Under the pieces are notes generated by a model, which saw only the letters and a program-made list of their open reading frames with translations, was not told the origin of the DNA and did no database searches. DNA of 64,000 bases from Sepioteuthis lessoniana (taxonomy: Eukaryota > Mollusca > Cephalopoda > Myopsida > Loliginidae), in assembly GCA_963585895.1 (NCBI GenBank), contig OY757907.1, positions 111,142,502 to 111,206,501 on the forward strand, written 5' to 3'. This document shows, in pieces, positions 10,609-21,614 of this stretch. Both the position numbers and the translations under genes were made by a program. Each line of letters starts with the position of its first letter. The stretch's first letter is position 1.

Positions 10609-11260
10609 TCAAGTAATGTTGATTGCAAAGATTCCCTGGATACACTCTCGCCACGTGTCCCTATCGTGGATCGCTCTCGCTAAGTCCTCTGATGAATTAG
10701 TATTTGCTGGTCGGCCAACACTGGCGTCCATGTTCGAGAGCCTACAAGAGAACTTCGCCGTCTGTTTGTCCAGCATATCTTATTCGTCTTATTTGGATTG
10801 TTTCCAAGATAGGTGGCCATTAGCCGTACAGCTGTTCTTCGGCAGGATACTGCATCCATGACGTGTTCACAATAGCACACAGTAACCTTGTTCAGGTCTA
10901 ATGAAGTTTTTTTTCTCCAAGCGCTTCGTTAAAGTTCAGTTGGTGTAGCCAAACAATTGTACTGACGCAGCTACAACTATGAGTTCTAGAGTTTTAAAAA
11001 ATATTTTTTGCAGAGACTTTAGACTTCTATTTGGTCAATAACCAGTCGATAGCAGTCCATGCCTTTTCTATGCCTATAATAATCAAATTTCAGACGCTTG
11101 CCTTTCAGAGTGGAGATGGCACCATCATTTTTAACACACAAACTATTTTTATCCGCGTTCACATTGACGCCAATGTTTCTTTCTTCCTGTTCCAGGCTCT
11201 GCAGTAGATATTTGGCACGCGCAAGTGTATTTGCGAAGAACACTTTTATTCTAGTGGTAC
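10609..11260 (-). mobile_element. Decayed LINE, 3' part of reverse-transcriptase ORF
   Basis: Read on the minus strand from right to left in shifting frames, peptides typical of the C-terminal half of a non-LTR retrotransposon endonuclease/reverse-transcriptase appear in the family order: SLEQEERNIGVNVNADKN, GAISTLKGKRLKF, KAWTAIDWL, TLTKRLEKK, RLLCAIVNTSWMQYP, ETIQIRRIRYAGQ, GRPANT, then LARAIHDRDTWREC and a stop at 10609-10611. Known members of this LINE group have the same sequence of conserved blocks. Several frameshifts, stops (for example after EEQLYG and EVLL) and a deleted stretch after KAWTAIDWL show that this copy is dead. The YADD catalytic motif expected just before FANT is not recognisable. 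Confidence 0.85.
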
Positions 11261-11626
11261 ATAATAGAATGAAAACTGTTATAGCAAGATAGCACTGAAA
11301 CCACAAATACCCTCATATAAGGGATGTTCTTGTTTTTGTACTGCCCTGTATTCACATCTTTGATGACAGATTTTTCAATGATTTAGAATTTGATTATATA
11401 TAAAACCTATGTTTTGACCCTCTTATGTCTATTAAAAAATGATAAAATCCTGATATCTTCCTTTCCCAAGAAAATTACCTTTTTATACAGACGTGTGAAT
11501 TACAGTCTCACCTAAGCCGTGTTTTTTTTTTTTACCTTGCTTAACATTTCTTGTTTGTGATAATGTATTAATATTGTTCTTTACTTTATGTATTGATCAC
11601 TGTAAAGATTTTAAGATTCAGAGGCG

Positions 11627-11672
<46 letters not shown>

Positions 11673-13145
11673 TACGAGGCTTCATTTATCCTACTTCTTA
11701 AGTTTATATCTCACTGAAAATCAAGATAACGCAAGTGCTGTATTACATCGGTAACTCCTAGGTTCTCCAAAAGTATACAAATAATTTAAAAGGATAAAAA
11801 AGAGATAGAAAATAACAGTTAAGGAACTTTCGGGAAGCTTTTGAAGCACTCAACGAGATTCTCGTAACGGTCTTGGCGTCGGTACATAATAAGACGTATT
11901 TAGAAGAAAAAAAAAAGAAAAAAAAAAAGCAAAGTCGACAGTCAGTTGTTTCTGTACCTCCGTTACGGCGACCTCAACTCCAGTTTATTCATTGGTTCAT
12001 GGACTAGAGAGTCCGACCAAAAGAATCCAAATTCCATAACAAAAAGCTGCTAAGAGGATAAATTCAGTAAAATACTATTTTCTGACTTCACTGACCAATT
12101 CCTTAATTTTCTTATGTTTGGATAAATCCATTTTCTTTACGAACTCATAATTTATCAATTACGACTTATCGCACATCTGTTGCCTTATTTTTATAGTAAA
12201 TTTTTTGTTCTCTTTTTTCGATTAACACTATAGTTAAAACAAACGAAGTCTTGGCGTTTGCATATTTGTATTATATGCTGTAATTAATCAAAATCTCCTT
12301 TCTCTTTATTATATTATTTTTCTTTTATTGTGCTACGCCGATCGTAGTGTATATTCAACGACGAAAAAGAGGAGACGACGATGGGAATATATATTAAAAC
12401 GTCATACAAATCTTAGTTAGCAATCGAAATCAGTACATGAATGCCAATTACACCACACACGAAACTTGTAGTTTGTAAATTAGCCTGCTATTTCGATTCT
12501 AGCAGTTTCAGTTTCTTTGCATAACTCGTTTTGTTACTAATTGGTAGAGTAAATAATTTATAAACTTTAAATGGAAAAAAGGAACCGGATATCTAGATAC
12601 GTTGACACGGATGCCTACCAAGATCTTCACCGTGCTAGCAGGAAAAATATTTTAATGCAATTCCTGAATTGAACCAATCAAAACTTTTCTTGACAAATTT
12701 TTAATAATGAAACATCTTTTCGTATAGAGTTGATGCATTAAGCATGACCGACTAACACCAGTGCAAAAATGGGCGAAGTGTATTATCTAAGAGATTGATT
12801 GGTTGGTTTTAACATAAAAAACCGCAAGGATTATTTTATGCTTTGATTCCTTAACAATCGCAGTCATTCAACTTTCAGTTTTTGAATCGTCGCTTATTGC
12901 TACGATATCAAGTCTTCCTATCTAATTCTAATAATTTGGATACGATAATAAGTTTTAAACTAATTATTTCTATTTAACAATAATCATTTATGGGCTCTAA
13001 GTTGTATGATATCAAATGACTAATAATCATCCTTTGTAAACAATTATCGCTTCAAGTAACTATTCTTGGGACAAAAGATTTACAATTATATGGTATCAAG
13101 AATTCCTCATACTAATAATTTTCCAACAGATCCATTTGACACATG
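11261..13145. other. Unassigned DNA
   Basis: No gene is seen. A CT/AT microsatellite lies at 11627-11670. An A-rich tract is at 11908-11929. Confidence 0.6.
11627..11670. repeat. (CT)n(AT)n microsatellite
   Basis: A CT run passes directly into AT units. Confidence 0.9.
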
Positions 13146-13325
13146 AATTGGACATTAACAGGTAGTACCACTCCGAGCCATTGTGGACATGGGAGTAATG
13201 GGAATGAAAGACTACTCCACTCTCTACAGAACTGGAGTCTCACCATCAGATGCCGTTTAACTTCAGAACACCTTCTTAGAGAAGGTCTGTATGGGGTTCA
13301 GTCTGTATATTTTAAGTCTTATCGA
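13146..13325 (+). repeat. Family E copy
   Basis: Shows GTGGACATGGGAGTAATGG, GGAGTCTCACCATCAGATGC and GTATGGGGTTCAGTCTG in order. The 114-codon open frame across it is a by-product of the repeat. Confidence 0.6.
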
Positions 13326-13540
13326 CAGGATAGTCATCAGCGTAGTTATTATTATTGCAAAGCAGGACATCAAAAGTTATTAACTCTAACCAGGTTTTCG
13401 ATAGAACTTATGGTTTTCACAAATATTCAGCTTTCCTTGCACACACAACATCCACTAATCCATCTTTCTTTACATGAAAATCCATAAAATCTATGACCTA
13501 TTTAAGTAGCAAAGACTTAAAAATAAAATATTCCCTAATT

Positions 13541-14215
13541 TTCAACCACAGCAATGTGTTTTATCATATATTGCGTGTAATGAAGGGCCTTAATTTCTGA
13601 AAATTTACATATAAATATGTTCTTTCCAGTGAGCACAAGGCCCAAAAAATTGGGGAGGAAAGGAAGGGGGCAAAAGACAGTTTTCTATGGAGCCCTGGCT
13701 AGTCACACTCGTTGCCGAAATTCATCGTTCAGACATTCCCCATTCATTCTTTAAAATACTTCATTCGTGTAATGAAGGGCCGTTAACATTTGGCTTTGCT
13801 AACCTACAAAAATATTTCTTCAACATCCAATGACATTCCAACACTGACTTAGACTTTCAAAACAACAGTAATATCATCAAAACCAATGAAATACCGTCAA
13901 CAATGTATGTAAAACTTGATGGAGCTTATCGTGTTGACTTTGATATACCAAACATACTGATACCCAACCACTGATACACAATAGCATTGATTACATCTTT
14001 ACGTATCTAGTTGATTATATATGCTTGGTACTCATTATCTATCCCCCTTTTTTAATCAACAAAATCGTGTTTAGGTATCGGATATGCGGAGAAACTTTGG
14101 ATCGAAGTTGTGAAGGTAAGCGTCAACATTTCAAAAACTTATCTAGTGTGATAAACGTCCCTTGGTTTTGAAGTGAAAAATTTATCTTAAAAAGTTGTTC
14201 AATACAAGAGTATAT
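13541..14215 (+). repeat. Family I copy 1 (long, unclassified)
   Basis: About 650 bases match the stretch 31845-32430 in order: ATTGCGTGTAATGAAGGGCC, CTAACCTACAAAAATAT, a central AT-rich part, then AACTTTGGATCGAAGTT and CATTTCAAAAACTTATCT near the right end. The first motif is repeated at 13766. No protein is visible. It may be a non-autonomous DNA element, but I see no clear termini. Confidence 0.6.
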
Positions 14216-14252
14216 ACGGTGGACATTTCAGATCATGACTTATTGTTGCCTA

Positions 14253-14254
<2 letters not shown>

Positions 14255-14316
<62 letters not shown>
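14255..14316. repeat. (GT)25(AT)6 microsatellite
   Basis: One of the longest GT tracts in the window, ending in AT units. Confidence 0.95.
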
Positions 14317-15067
14317 GCCTTATATCATACATCGCTGTGTTTCCACATTAGTTGTGTGCGTAAGTGTGTGTATATAAGTAGTGATATCTATTCCTTCGAT
14401 GCCCTAAGACCTGAGTGCATGCGACGTGAAAATTGTGATTTCTCTTTATACGCAAACTGCAGGCAATCTATAAATTCCGCCTAATTATATCTGCATTCCA
14501 TCTTAATAGAAAACCTTGAAGCTTGCCATAAATCCATGAGGACATTTATCTTGTTTGCTGAAATATCTTATAATAAAAGCGGCTTACATGCGAAGAGCTG
14601 TTAACAGCACTAACGGCGATGAGACGGTACTGTTCGATTTCGTAAACGACTTCCACTAGCAAGTGCATTCTCTTTTCAATCGAAAATGCTATCTATCGGA
14701 ACGCAATACAATATTATTGAATCAGACAATAAATCGTTTTATGGTAGATCGATTCATTTCTAATAGGCACGTTGCATCAAACTTAGTTTTCCAATTGATT
14801 CTCAATCTTAGATGGCCAAGATTTTACATTTTAATCCACTAGCTTGCTGTAGAAGAATTGGGGTTACATCAAACTGGTAACCTTAAAGTGCGTTATATTC
14901 TAAGTACACCATAATTTTTTTTTTATTAGTCTGACTTTTTAGCAGTCTTTCTCAAGTTCTTCACTACATTGTACTAGCTGAAGAATCCATCAACGCCGGG
15001 TAAGAGATGATCGCAGAAACCAAATAAGGAAAATCCTTTCGATTTTCTGAATATAAATTTCACTGAC
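14317..15067. other. Unassigned DNA
   Basis: Nothing recognised. Confidence 0.6.
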
Positions 15068-15158
15068 CTGTGGAAGGAGCTTAGAATACGCTGACCGTAT
15101 CTACGGAAGAGGGATAGCCCTACCCCCTAAAAGTCCTCTGGGCATGACTCTTAACTGC
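15068..15158 (-). repeat. Family E copy, part 1 (interrupted)
   Basis: Minus copy including GAATACGCTGACCGTATCTA and the CCCTACCCCCTAAAAGTC region. It breaks at the 14-bp target duplication of the family B SINE and continues at 15477. Confidence 0.65.
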
Positions 15159-15172
15159 ATCAACTGGTGAGG
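15159..15172. repeat. Target-site duplication, left copy
   Basis: ATCAACTGGTGAGG, repeated exactly at 15463-15476 on the other side of the SINE. Confidence 0.9.
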
Positions 15173-15462
15173 TTGGAGGTGCCCGTGGTGTAATGGTTAT
15201 CGTCGTAGGAAATGGATACGGCGACACGAGTTCAAATCCTGGACGAGACTAATTGCATTTCACACAGCACTAATACCGTTGGGAAAGGTATGAATCCAAT
15301 TATTCTCCGTCCAGCTATGGGTAAATAGTAGGACAGACTAGGTTCTTCAGCCTTGGTGAGGTAACTAGTCTAGGAGAAGGAAAACTGAATTCAAACCTGT
15401 TAAACTCTGCTTCAAAATTGACCTTGTCATATCCTGCGCGAGCGGAGGGGTTGGTAAATATG
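15173..15462 (+). mobile_element. Young tRNA-derived SINE, family B, full length
   Basis: The tRNA-like head starts at GGTGCCCG (15178) with box A TGGTGTAATGG (15186-15196) and box B GTTCAAATCCT (15230-15240). The body carries ACCGTTGGGAAAGGTATGAA, GGGTAAATAGTAGGACAGAC and a T-rich-free tail GAGGGGTTGGTAAATATG without poly-A. Perfect 14-bp target duplications flank it, and it is nearly identical to the copy at 26.13 kb, so both are recent. It landed in a family E element. It depends on an unidentified LINE for copying. Confidence 0.92.
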
Positions 15463-15476
15463 ATCAACTGGTGAGG

Positions 15477-15605
15477 GTTCAGTTTTTAGGCTCTAAGTAG
15501 TATGGAGTATCACTTCATTGCCATTATTCCAAGGTCCATTCTGCCTCGGTGCAGTAGAACTTTTTTGGGTCCTATCTTTGAATAAAAAGGATAGAACCTT
15601 TTGTG
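15477..15605 (-). repeat. Family E copy, part 2
   Basis: Continues the minus copy: CATTGCCATTATTCCAAGGT then GGTCCTATCTTTG. Removing the SINE and one target copy rejoins the two parts. Confidence 0.65.
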
Positions 15606-15888
15606 AGGGGGTCTTATACTTCTACAAGGATTATAGTCAGTATATTCTAAATTCTTCTATCAAAACGATCATCCTCTTCGAGACTCATTCGATTATGACT
15701 CAAGTGTAGGGTATTATTTAGATAAACATCTTTTGAATTTTTTTTCATTAATTTCATGTTAACTGTAATGTTGTTAGAAAAATATACTTTGAATTTTTTT
15801 TCTCCAAAATTGTTTCTTTTCGCCTGTATCTAACGGGTGTTGCGTACTGTGAGAGGTATGCAAATTACATTTACTTTACTTCTAAGTT

Positions 15889-16140
15889 ATCCGGTTCATT
15901 GGTCTAGAGTGTTCGCCAATGGTCCGGAAGACCTGGGTTCAATCCCAGTTCGCGTCTTACCAAAAGACTTAAAAAGTGGTACTAAATACCTCCTTGCTTA
16001 ACACTCAGTAATATAAGGTACGTATCGAGAGTAAAGTGGAGCTATCCCGGGAAAGGAGTAGCGCCTTCCCCTACACCTCGCTGTAGTAGCTTTTGAAAAG
16101 GGAGCCTTCTGGTCATCCTCGACTACGGTCGCCAACATCA
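15889..16140 (+). mobile_element. Young tRNA-derived SINE, family A copy 4
   Basis: Full head (CATTGGTCTAGAGTGTTCGC), box B GGTTCAATCCC (15948-15958), intact body and 3' end CTACGGTCGCCAAC. An 11-bp direct repeat ACTTCTAAGTT sits at 15878-15888 and 16141-16151, read as the target duplication. It is the best single reference for family A in the window. Confidence 0.88.
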
Positions 16141-16189
16141 ACTTCTAAGTTGAATATCTGCTGATTAAGTCACGGAAGGATGTTCGAAC

Positions 16190-16290
16190 CTAATAAAGGT
16201 CAGGATTTTGAATACTTTTCGAGCCGATTCGATTTTTCCACTTGGAAAATTGGCGCAACACAATCTATCATTTGCGCTTATTCGACAGTG
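16190..16290 (+). repeat. Family J copy 1
   Basis: CTTGGAAAATTGGCGCAACAC recurs as variants at 17.76, 29.43 and 30.26 kb, with AAGTATT-like sequence before it. Class unknown. Confidence 0.45.
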
Positions 16291-16961
16291 TCAAAATACT
16301 GTTAACTAAACGTATGAAACAAAAGGCTGCTTCTCCATTTAAGACTTGAATCAATACAAATGATCATATGCGGCAAAAAATTCTTCTCTTCATAGAACCT
16401 TGACATTCTGTAATATAATTTAATCGAACCCGATCATATTCTCAGTTCAATCATGTATGTTTCCCATTTTGTTATCTGATCAAAAATCATAGAGGAATTA
16501 CCTCCCCTTGCACATTTTCAGGTAATGGAACAATTTAAGCTTGATCTAAAAAAATTCAAGTCAAATGAGTTATATCTCTCGCAATTAGTATGCTTTAGTT
16601 ATGAAGGTTCTGTTGTGGTCAAATGTTGAACTTAGCTATAAGATAACGCTTACGGTTACTCACTCTCGAGGCCTCGTCTCTCTATATATATCATTAGTTC
16701 TAATTCGTTACATTTATTCCCCCCCTCTCTTTTATTTAAGAAAACGGCTTCAATTTTCACATTAGTTTACGGCCTAAGCAGGTCCGACCTTGGGTAAAAG
16801 CTGAATTTAAATAAAATATACTTTGCAATTTATTTAAACATTCTTTAACCGAAACATATCTGCTATTGGCTCTTTGATTAGTTATCAACAATTTAATATA
16901 ATGTATTAGAGAAAGTTAGTCAAGATGTTTATAGCAGACTGGATCCATGATCATTTTAAGT

Positions 16962-17030
<69 letters not shown>
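16962..17030. repeat. (CT)n(TA)n(CA)n compound microsatellite
   Basis: Three dinucleotide blocks in direct succession. Confidence 0.95.
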
Positions 17031-17924
17031 TAAAAGTTCAAAGATTTTATCAAATTTGTAGCGTCAACCTAACCAAGCGTTAAAAAAATTCGCGCGCATC
17101 GGATTTGAAACGTTAACTTTTTTTTCCAAAGCGTTAAGTGGATTCAACAAAATAGCAATACTGCAACTACGAAAATTTAGTTGTTGATATAAACATGTTT
17201 ACTCCTGAAAGTTTCCGAGATGTCTTTTTGTTATTAACTGAAAACGACACACAAACACACGCACCGTTTTCTCCATTAAGAATTTTTTCTACTACTGATA
17301 AAAAAGGTAAGCAAAACTATGAACAGCAAGAAGGAAAGCAGGTAACCTAACTCCCCGGTTGAATATCGATCTTTATTAGAAATAGTAATAATGATGGCGT
17401 ATGATTACTCTGATATATGTATGTGTTACTGACAAAAGAAAAGTCTACACATCGTTATATTTGAGTTATTCTTAGTCAGGGTTGCTTTCATTGATACGAT
17501 AAAGACTGCCGCATTGAAATGAGATGTTTCATTTGATTAAAATGAAATAGAAATATGCCTGGCTTCAGACAAAATAAATAAATAAAAAATTGGCTGGTTG
17601 GTTTCGAAGACTAGTATCGTGAATAAAAGCATCTGGTTCTCTGCATTTATGACCCTGTGCCAGACTAAACTAAATCTTGTCACTTATGCATACGTGATTG
17701 ATCATCGATTAAAATACTATGAATGTGAATGTTGATTTCTTGGCAAGCTGGCTCTCTCCGCTTGGAGAATTGACGCAACCCATTCTTACGACTAGGCTTA
17801 GTAAATGTTAACAAAAAAGATAGAAAATGACAACTATTGACCCATCAAAAGTCGTTGCATTTAGTATGGGAAACTGATATGTAAACTAGACCAACCGTGA
17901 ATCCGTTGGGTTCTCTTTACAATG
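17031..17924. other. Mostly unassigned DNA
   Basis: A family J fragment lies at 17725-17815 (CTTGGAGAATTGACGCAACC) and a family C tail fragment at 17646-17680 (CTGTGCCAGACTAAACTAAA). Otherwise nothing. Confidence 0.5.
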
Positions 17925-18070
17925 GTGGTATTTGATGATGTTTATGTTTCTATTTTGGAAAGAGTGAAAGACGAGAATTTTATAGTTAATTCTTATGTCG
18001 ACAATCTACATTCAGCGGCAAATTGGACTGGTAATTTCTTTATTCTCTGAACACAGTCTATTTCTTCAAC
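17925..18070 (+). repeat. Family H copy 2
   Basis: GATGATGTTTATGTTTCTAT and CATTCAGCGGCAAATTGGAC are shared with the other H copies. Confidence 0.55.
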
Positions 18071-18214
18071 GTTTGGATGCATCCTTTTAGAATGCTTTGT
18101 GTGTGTGTGTGTCTACTCACCTCCTCCTGACAGTCTCATTACTATTAGTTATATAAATATATGAAATAAATTCCAAATGAAAAAAAATCACAGCAACAAA
18201 CAATCAAACACAAC

Positions 18215-18300
18215 CCCTGAGGATGAAAAGCGAAATGGTCGAAAGCTATGGGACACTTTCTTTACCACCTTGACCCAGATATAAGGAAAATAAGACTTGA
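18215..18300 (+). repeat. Family P-like signature
   Basis: CCCCTGAGGATGAAAAGCG followed by TGGTCGAAAGCTATGG. It has the CTGA-GATG...CGAAA pattern seen in the other P copies. Confidence 0.4.
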
Positions 18301-18357
18301 ACGTCTTCCTTTCAAGATCCTAAAAAGAAAATACTCAGCGGTCTTCAACAGAACATG

Positions 18358-18361
<4 letters not shown>

Positions 18362-18425
<64 letters not shown>
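18362..18425. repeat. (AT)n(GA)n microsatellite
   Basis: An AT block of about 26 bases then a GA block of about 35. Confidence 0.95.
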
Positions 18426-18427
<2 letters not shown>

Positions 18428-18560
18428 AAAAGCCACATTTCTGATCTGATTCTATTTTTTTAATGCATGAAGCTACTAGTTATCAGACAGTCATGAGGAA
18501 GTGAATAAACATTTCTTCATATTAGGTTTTTCTGTTTTATGAAAAAATGTTTCTCGGTAG

Positions 18561-18584
18561 TCTGTTTTTTCATCTCTCTCACAC

Positions 18585-18622
<38 letters not shown>

Positions 18623-18646
18623 GTGTGAGAGAGATGAAAAAACAGA
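18561..18646. repeat. 86-bp perfect palindrome around a (TA)17 core
   Basis: The left flank reads TCTGTTTTTTCATCTCTCTC then ACACAT; after 34 bases of TA the right flank is its exact reverse complement, ending GATGAAAAAACAGA. The whole 86 bases read the same on both strands. This can extrude as a cruciform or fold as a hairpin in RNA. AT expansion alone does not explain the 26-bp unique flanks, which must have been copied in inverted orientation. Confidence 0.95.
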
Positions 18647-18777
18647 TTATATATATATATGTATGTATGTAAATAAATGTGTGTGTATGTTATATCTGCC
18701 GTTTGTAAAAACTAAAACGGCCATAATTAGTTAAGAATACAAGAATGCTCAATGCATAAAAAGTATTTAATAAATGG

Positions 18778-18850
18778 AGCAAAGTGAAAAAAATTCAATA
18801 TTATTCAACGTCTGTTTCACTACACCGATCATCAGGCGAGGATCATTACG
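18778..18850 (-). repeat. Family P-like signature
   Basis: On the minus strand: CGCCTGATGATCGGTGTAG then TGAAACAGACGTTGAATAAT. It has the CTGATGA and GAAAC blocks of the P signature, close together. Confidence 0.5.
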
Positions 18851-19079
18851 CAAACAATGAAAATTTTATTGTATAGAATTAATTACTGTAACAGAACTAA
18901 AATAATTCTACTTCTCGTGGTATTTTGATATAAGTTTTCGCGCTCATAATTTACTTCTCACGGCCTTAGGCGTTATTTGCTATGGAAAGTGTCACTTATC
19001 TGAAACTGTACATATTGCTTTTATTTTCTCAGGGTCAACGCTATCGCGTATATATTAAGCCAATTAAACAGTTATCAAA

Positions 19080-19081
<2 letters not shown>

Positions 19082-19138
<57 letters not shown>

Positions 19139-19157
19139 TATATTATATTATATATAC
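19082..19157. repeat. (TA)n with TATTA units
   Basis: About 50 bases of TA passing into four TATTA units. Confidence 0.95.
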
Positions 19158-20064
19158 CTAAATTATCCAGTCAGTGTCCAAGGACAGTATTTGTGGATTA
19201 TTATTTAGATAGAATATATGAGGGTAATCATAAATCTATGAGAGTGTTCAATGTATGGACAGGACAGAGCATGTAAAAGAGTCATCTGACGAGACGGAGA
19301 ATATTCCAATAATATTCTCTGCCGAAATAAATTTATTATGACGGCTTAACCGAGTTTGTGTCTCCATTTAATTGTACTATATATACATATATATATATTA
19401 TAGTTTACTAGAAAACATACCAGATTTAAATTTCTATTCAAAACACAAGACTCGGCTTTAGCTCAAATAAAAGTTACGCAACAAAAGCATTCGAACCGTT
19501 TCTCTTGCGTGTGTAGCGGCGATAACATCTGACCATTAAACCTAATTAACACTAAAGGGAAGTCAGATAAGAGAACCATATATATCCCCGATAAGCTGTC
19601 ATGGACAGAGGCAGAGATACATCCCCGCTAAGAAGCAGCTTGAATACACGCAGTAAAACCACGTGGTGATTATGCCTATTTCTCATTCTCTCTCTCACAC
19701 ACAAATACGTACGTACAAGACTGGCTAACTTTTCTTTTAAATACGACGTTTTTCTTTCCTGCAGTTCTGATTTATATTTTGAAATAAAGAGTCCCTAAGT
19801 AAATAAATGACGCATTTTCTCGGAGTCGTTATTCAAGTATGAATACAAAAAGAAGGTTATCTTTGTAGTTCACAGCATTTTTCATCAACACTCTCAGACT
19901 AACATACATCCATAGCCACCGCCTTTTGCAAACATGATGCACTTTTGTTAGAAAAGGTTCCTTTATCACTTAAAACTTGTACCTTTGCCTTTCCATGCAT
20001 ACCAACACATATAACCCTCCCTATAATATTTACATAATTTATCATGGGTACAGGTTTTACATTG
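19158..20064. other. Unassigned DNA
   Basis: No gene is seen. There is a short AT run at 19380-19398. Confidence 0.6.
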
Positions 20065-20217
20065 TAAATACCATGATGTAGTAGTAATTTACTAAGCTTT
20101 TTGCTTAGATGAGGCACAAGGCCATATGAAAGGGGCACCCAGTGAGACTCGAACTCACTCGCATAGGTTTGCTAACCATTACACCACCAAAGGCACCTAA
20201 ATACCATGATGTAGTAG
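20065..20217 (-). mobile_element. Young tRNA-derived SINE, family C, with 20-bp target duplication
   Basis: The SINE is 20085-20197. Direct repeats TAAATACCATGATGTAGTAG at 20065-20084 and 20198-20217 are identical. On the minus strand: GGTGCCTTTGGTGGTGTAAT (box A), GCGAGTGAGTTCGAGTCTCA (box B near 20143-20153), GGCCTTGTGCC and tail CTAAGCAAAAAGCTTAGTAA. The head keeps a well-formed tRNA-like T arm. The tail has a stem, CTAAGC/GCTTAG, immediately before AGTAAATTA. Confidence 0.93.
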
Positions 20218-20267
20218 AGTACCCATGGTCATCAACTCAAAATTATATTTTACTCAGCTTAGGACTC

Positions 20268-20326
20268 TTTCAGCGAGGCCAAGAATACGCTAAAATATAT
20301 CCCTTGTAAAGGAGGTAGGACCCTTC

Positions 20327-20369
<43 letters not shown>

Positions 20370-20462
20370 TCTAATGGTGAGGCTCAAGTTCTGAGGAGTG
20401 TGAAGTAACTGTTCATTGCCATTACACATGTTCACTCCGATCATAGTTTCTGTCTAGGAGCC
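20268..20462 (-). repeat. Family E copy with inserted poly-A
   Basis: Minus copy (CATTGCCATTACACATGTTC, GGCTCAAGTTCTGAGGAGTG). A 37-base poly-A run (20329-20365) sits in the middle where other copies have CCCCACTAAA. Confidence 0.6.
20329..20365 (+). repeat. Poly-A tract, 37 bases
   Basis: The longest homopolymer in the window, inside a family E element. Confidence 0.95.
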
Positions 20463-20578
20463 AAATCTATAAACATTATTCATATTTGATAGGACTGTGT
20501 GAGAAAAAAATCCTTAAGAAACAGCTACATTAAGAATATAAATATGAACGTACAATGAACGTTTTCTTTTTTTTTTGT

Positions 20579-20799
20579 TAAATGGGCTATCAATCTTCAT
20601 AGGTTATCTAATGCCAAAGCAACCCCCGTAGGAGAACAGTAGTCGTGTGACTTAATCCATTGCTGAAGGAATAAGGGGTTTATACAGTTTTCGAGGCTAT
20701 TAGGTCGAAAGTGAACGTGATAGCGAGACTGGTGTTCGAACTCGCTTACAACGATATCGTAGTCGAGCATGTAAGCTACTAAACCGCGAGGAACCCCTC
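20579..20799 (-). mobile_element. SINE family F copy 2
   Basis: The minus-strand head ends at the right (GGGTTCCTCGCGGTTTAGTA), with box-B-like GAGTTCGAACACC near 20726-20738. The tail hairpin at the left is GATAACCTATGAAGATTGAT. Confidence 0.75.
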
Positions 20800-21004
20800 A
20801 CAACGAACGGGATTCCCGAAACACTTGGTATAAAATAAACCTTGACAGTTTGACATGCCATTCGTATCAATCATTAGCTTAGCTTAGAGTGGAACAAGGC
20901 AAGAAGTATAGAGTACCTCGAGAGAAACGAATTCATTTCTTAGCAATGAATTCATTTTTAAGTCGAGCTCTCTATTTAACCATGAGTTAACCGACAGTGG
21001 CGAA

Positions 21005-21345
21005 GTTGGTTGTTTTTGTTTTACGGCGTATCAACCCTTTTTGGGTCATTTAGTGCCGATTTCACTCATTTTGATAAGCTAAACTGAATTGTTTGAAGCG
21101 CCTAAGTATACGTTTTAGTTCTATTTGACCCATAGATAGGACCCTATCAGGCGCTACAAGTCTGGGGCCAAAATGGACCTGGGAGCGATGGAAATGAAAG
21201 GTTACTCTCCATTCCTCCAAATTCCAGCATTACTGGAACCTCACTATCAGACACTCGTTGGGCGGGGGTTCTTACCCCTCTGCAGAGAAGCAGTCAGAGT
21301 AATCTGCAGCCCCAGTCGACTGGGCCAGGCAGAGGCTTGGAGTTT
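21005..21345 (+). repeat. Family E copy, long form
   Basis: The left end carries the hairpin tail variant (GCGTATCAACCCTTTTTGGG), then GACCCATAGATAGGACCCTA, TGGACCTGGGAGCGATGG, CTCCAGCATTACTGGAACCT and CCCCAGTCGACTGGGCCAGG at the right. The copy at 23.0 kb has the same layout, so 340-420 bases approximates the full element. Confidence 0.7.
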
Positions 21346-21553
21346 CTGCTAAAATATTGCCTAAGATAGAACAACATCAATACAAGGTGGTATTGAAAGA
21401 AAGTTTATACAAAATTCGACCCCTATTGACATCTTAAAGTGTATATTCCTAAGACATAAGAAGCTCGACTAAAGAGATGACCATGATTCCGCACAAAATA
21501 TTTCTATGTCTATAATACACTCTAGTATTTCTAATAACATAGCCTTTTCATAG

Positions 21554-21557
<4 letters not shown>

Positions 21558-21611
<54 letters not shown>
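21558..21611. repeat. (AT)n microsatellite
   Basis: About 26 AT units. Confidence 0.95.

Positions 21612-21614
<3 letters not shown>

Noticed and set aside
13143-13487. 114-codon open frame
   Set aside because: Its first half is a family E copy; no recognisable protein.
14254-14484. Open frame starting MCVCVCV
   Set aside because: A GT microsatellite translated as cysteine-valine.
15178-15250. A functional tRNA gene
   Set aside because: Box A and B are good, but the arms do not form a full cloverleaf and the sequence continues into a SINE body flanked by target duplications.
18805-18840. Canonical hammerhead ribozyme
   Set aside because: The CTGATGA and GAAAC blocks are there, but the ten bases between them do not form stem II.
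20143-20197. A functional tRNA gene
   Set aside because: As above: a SINE head with a 20-bp target duplication.
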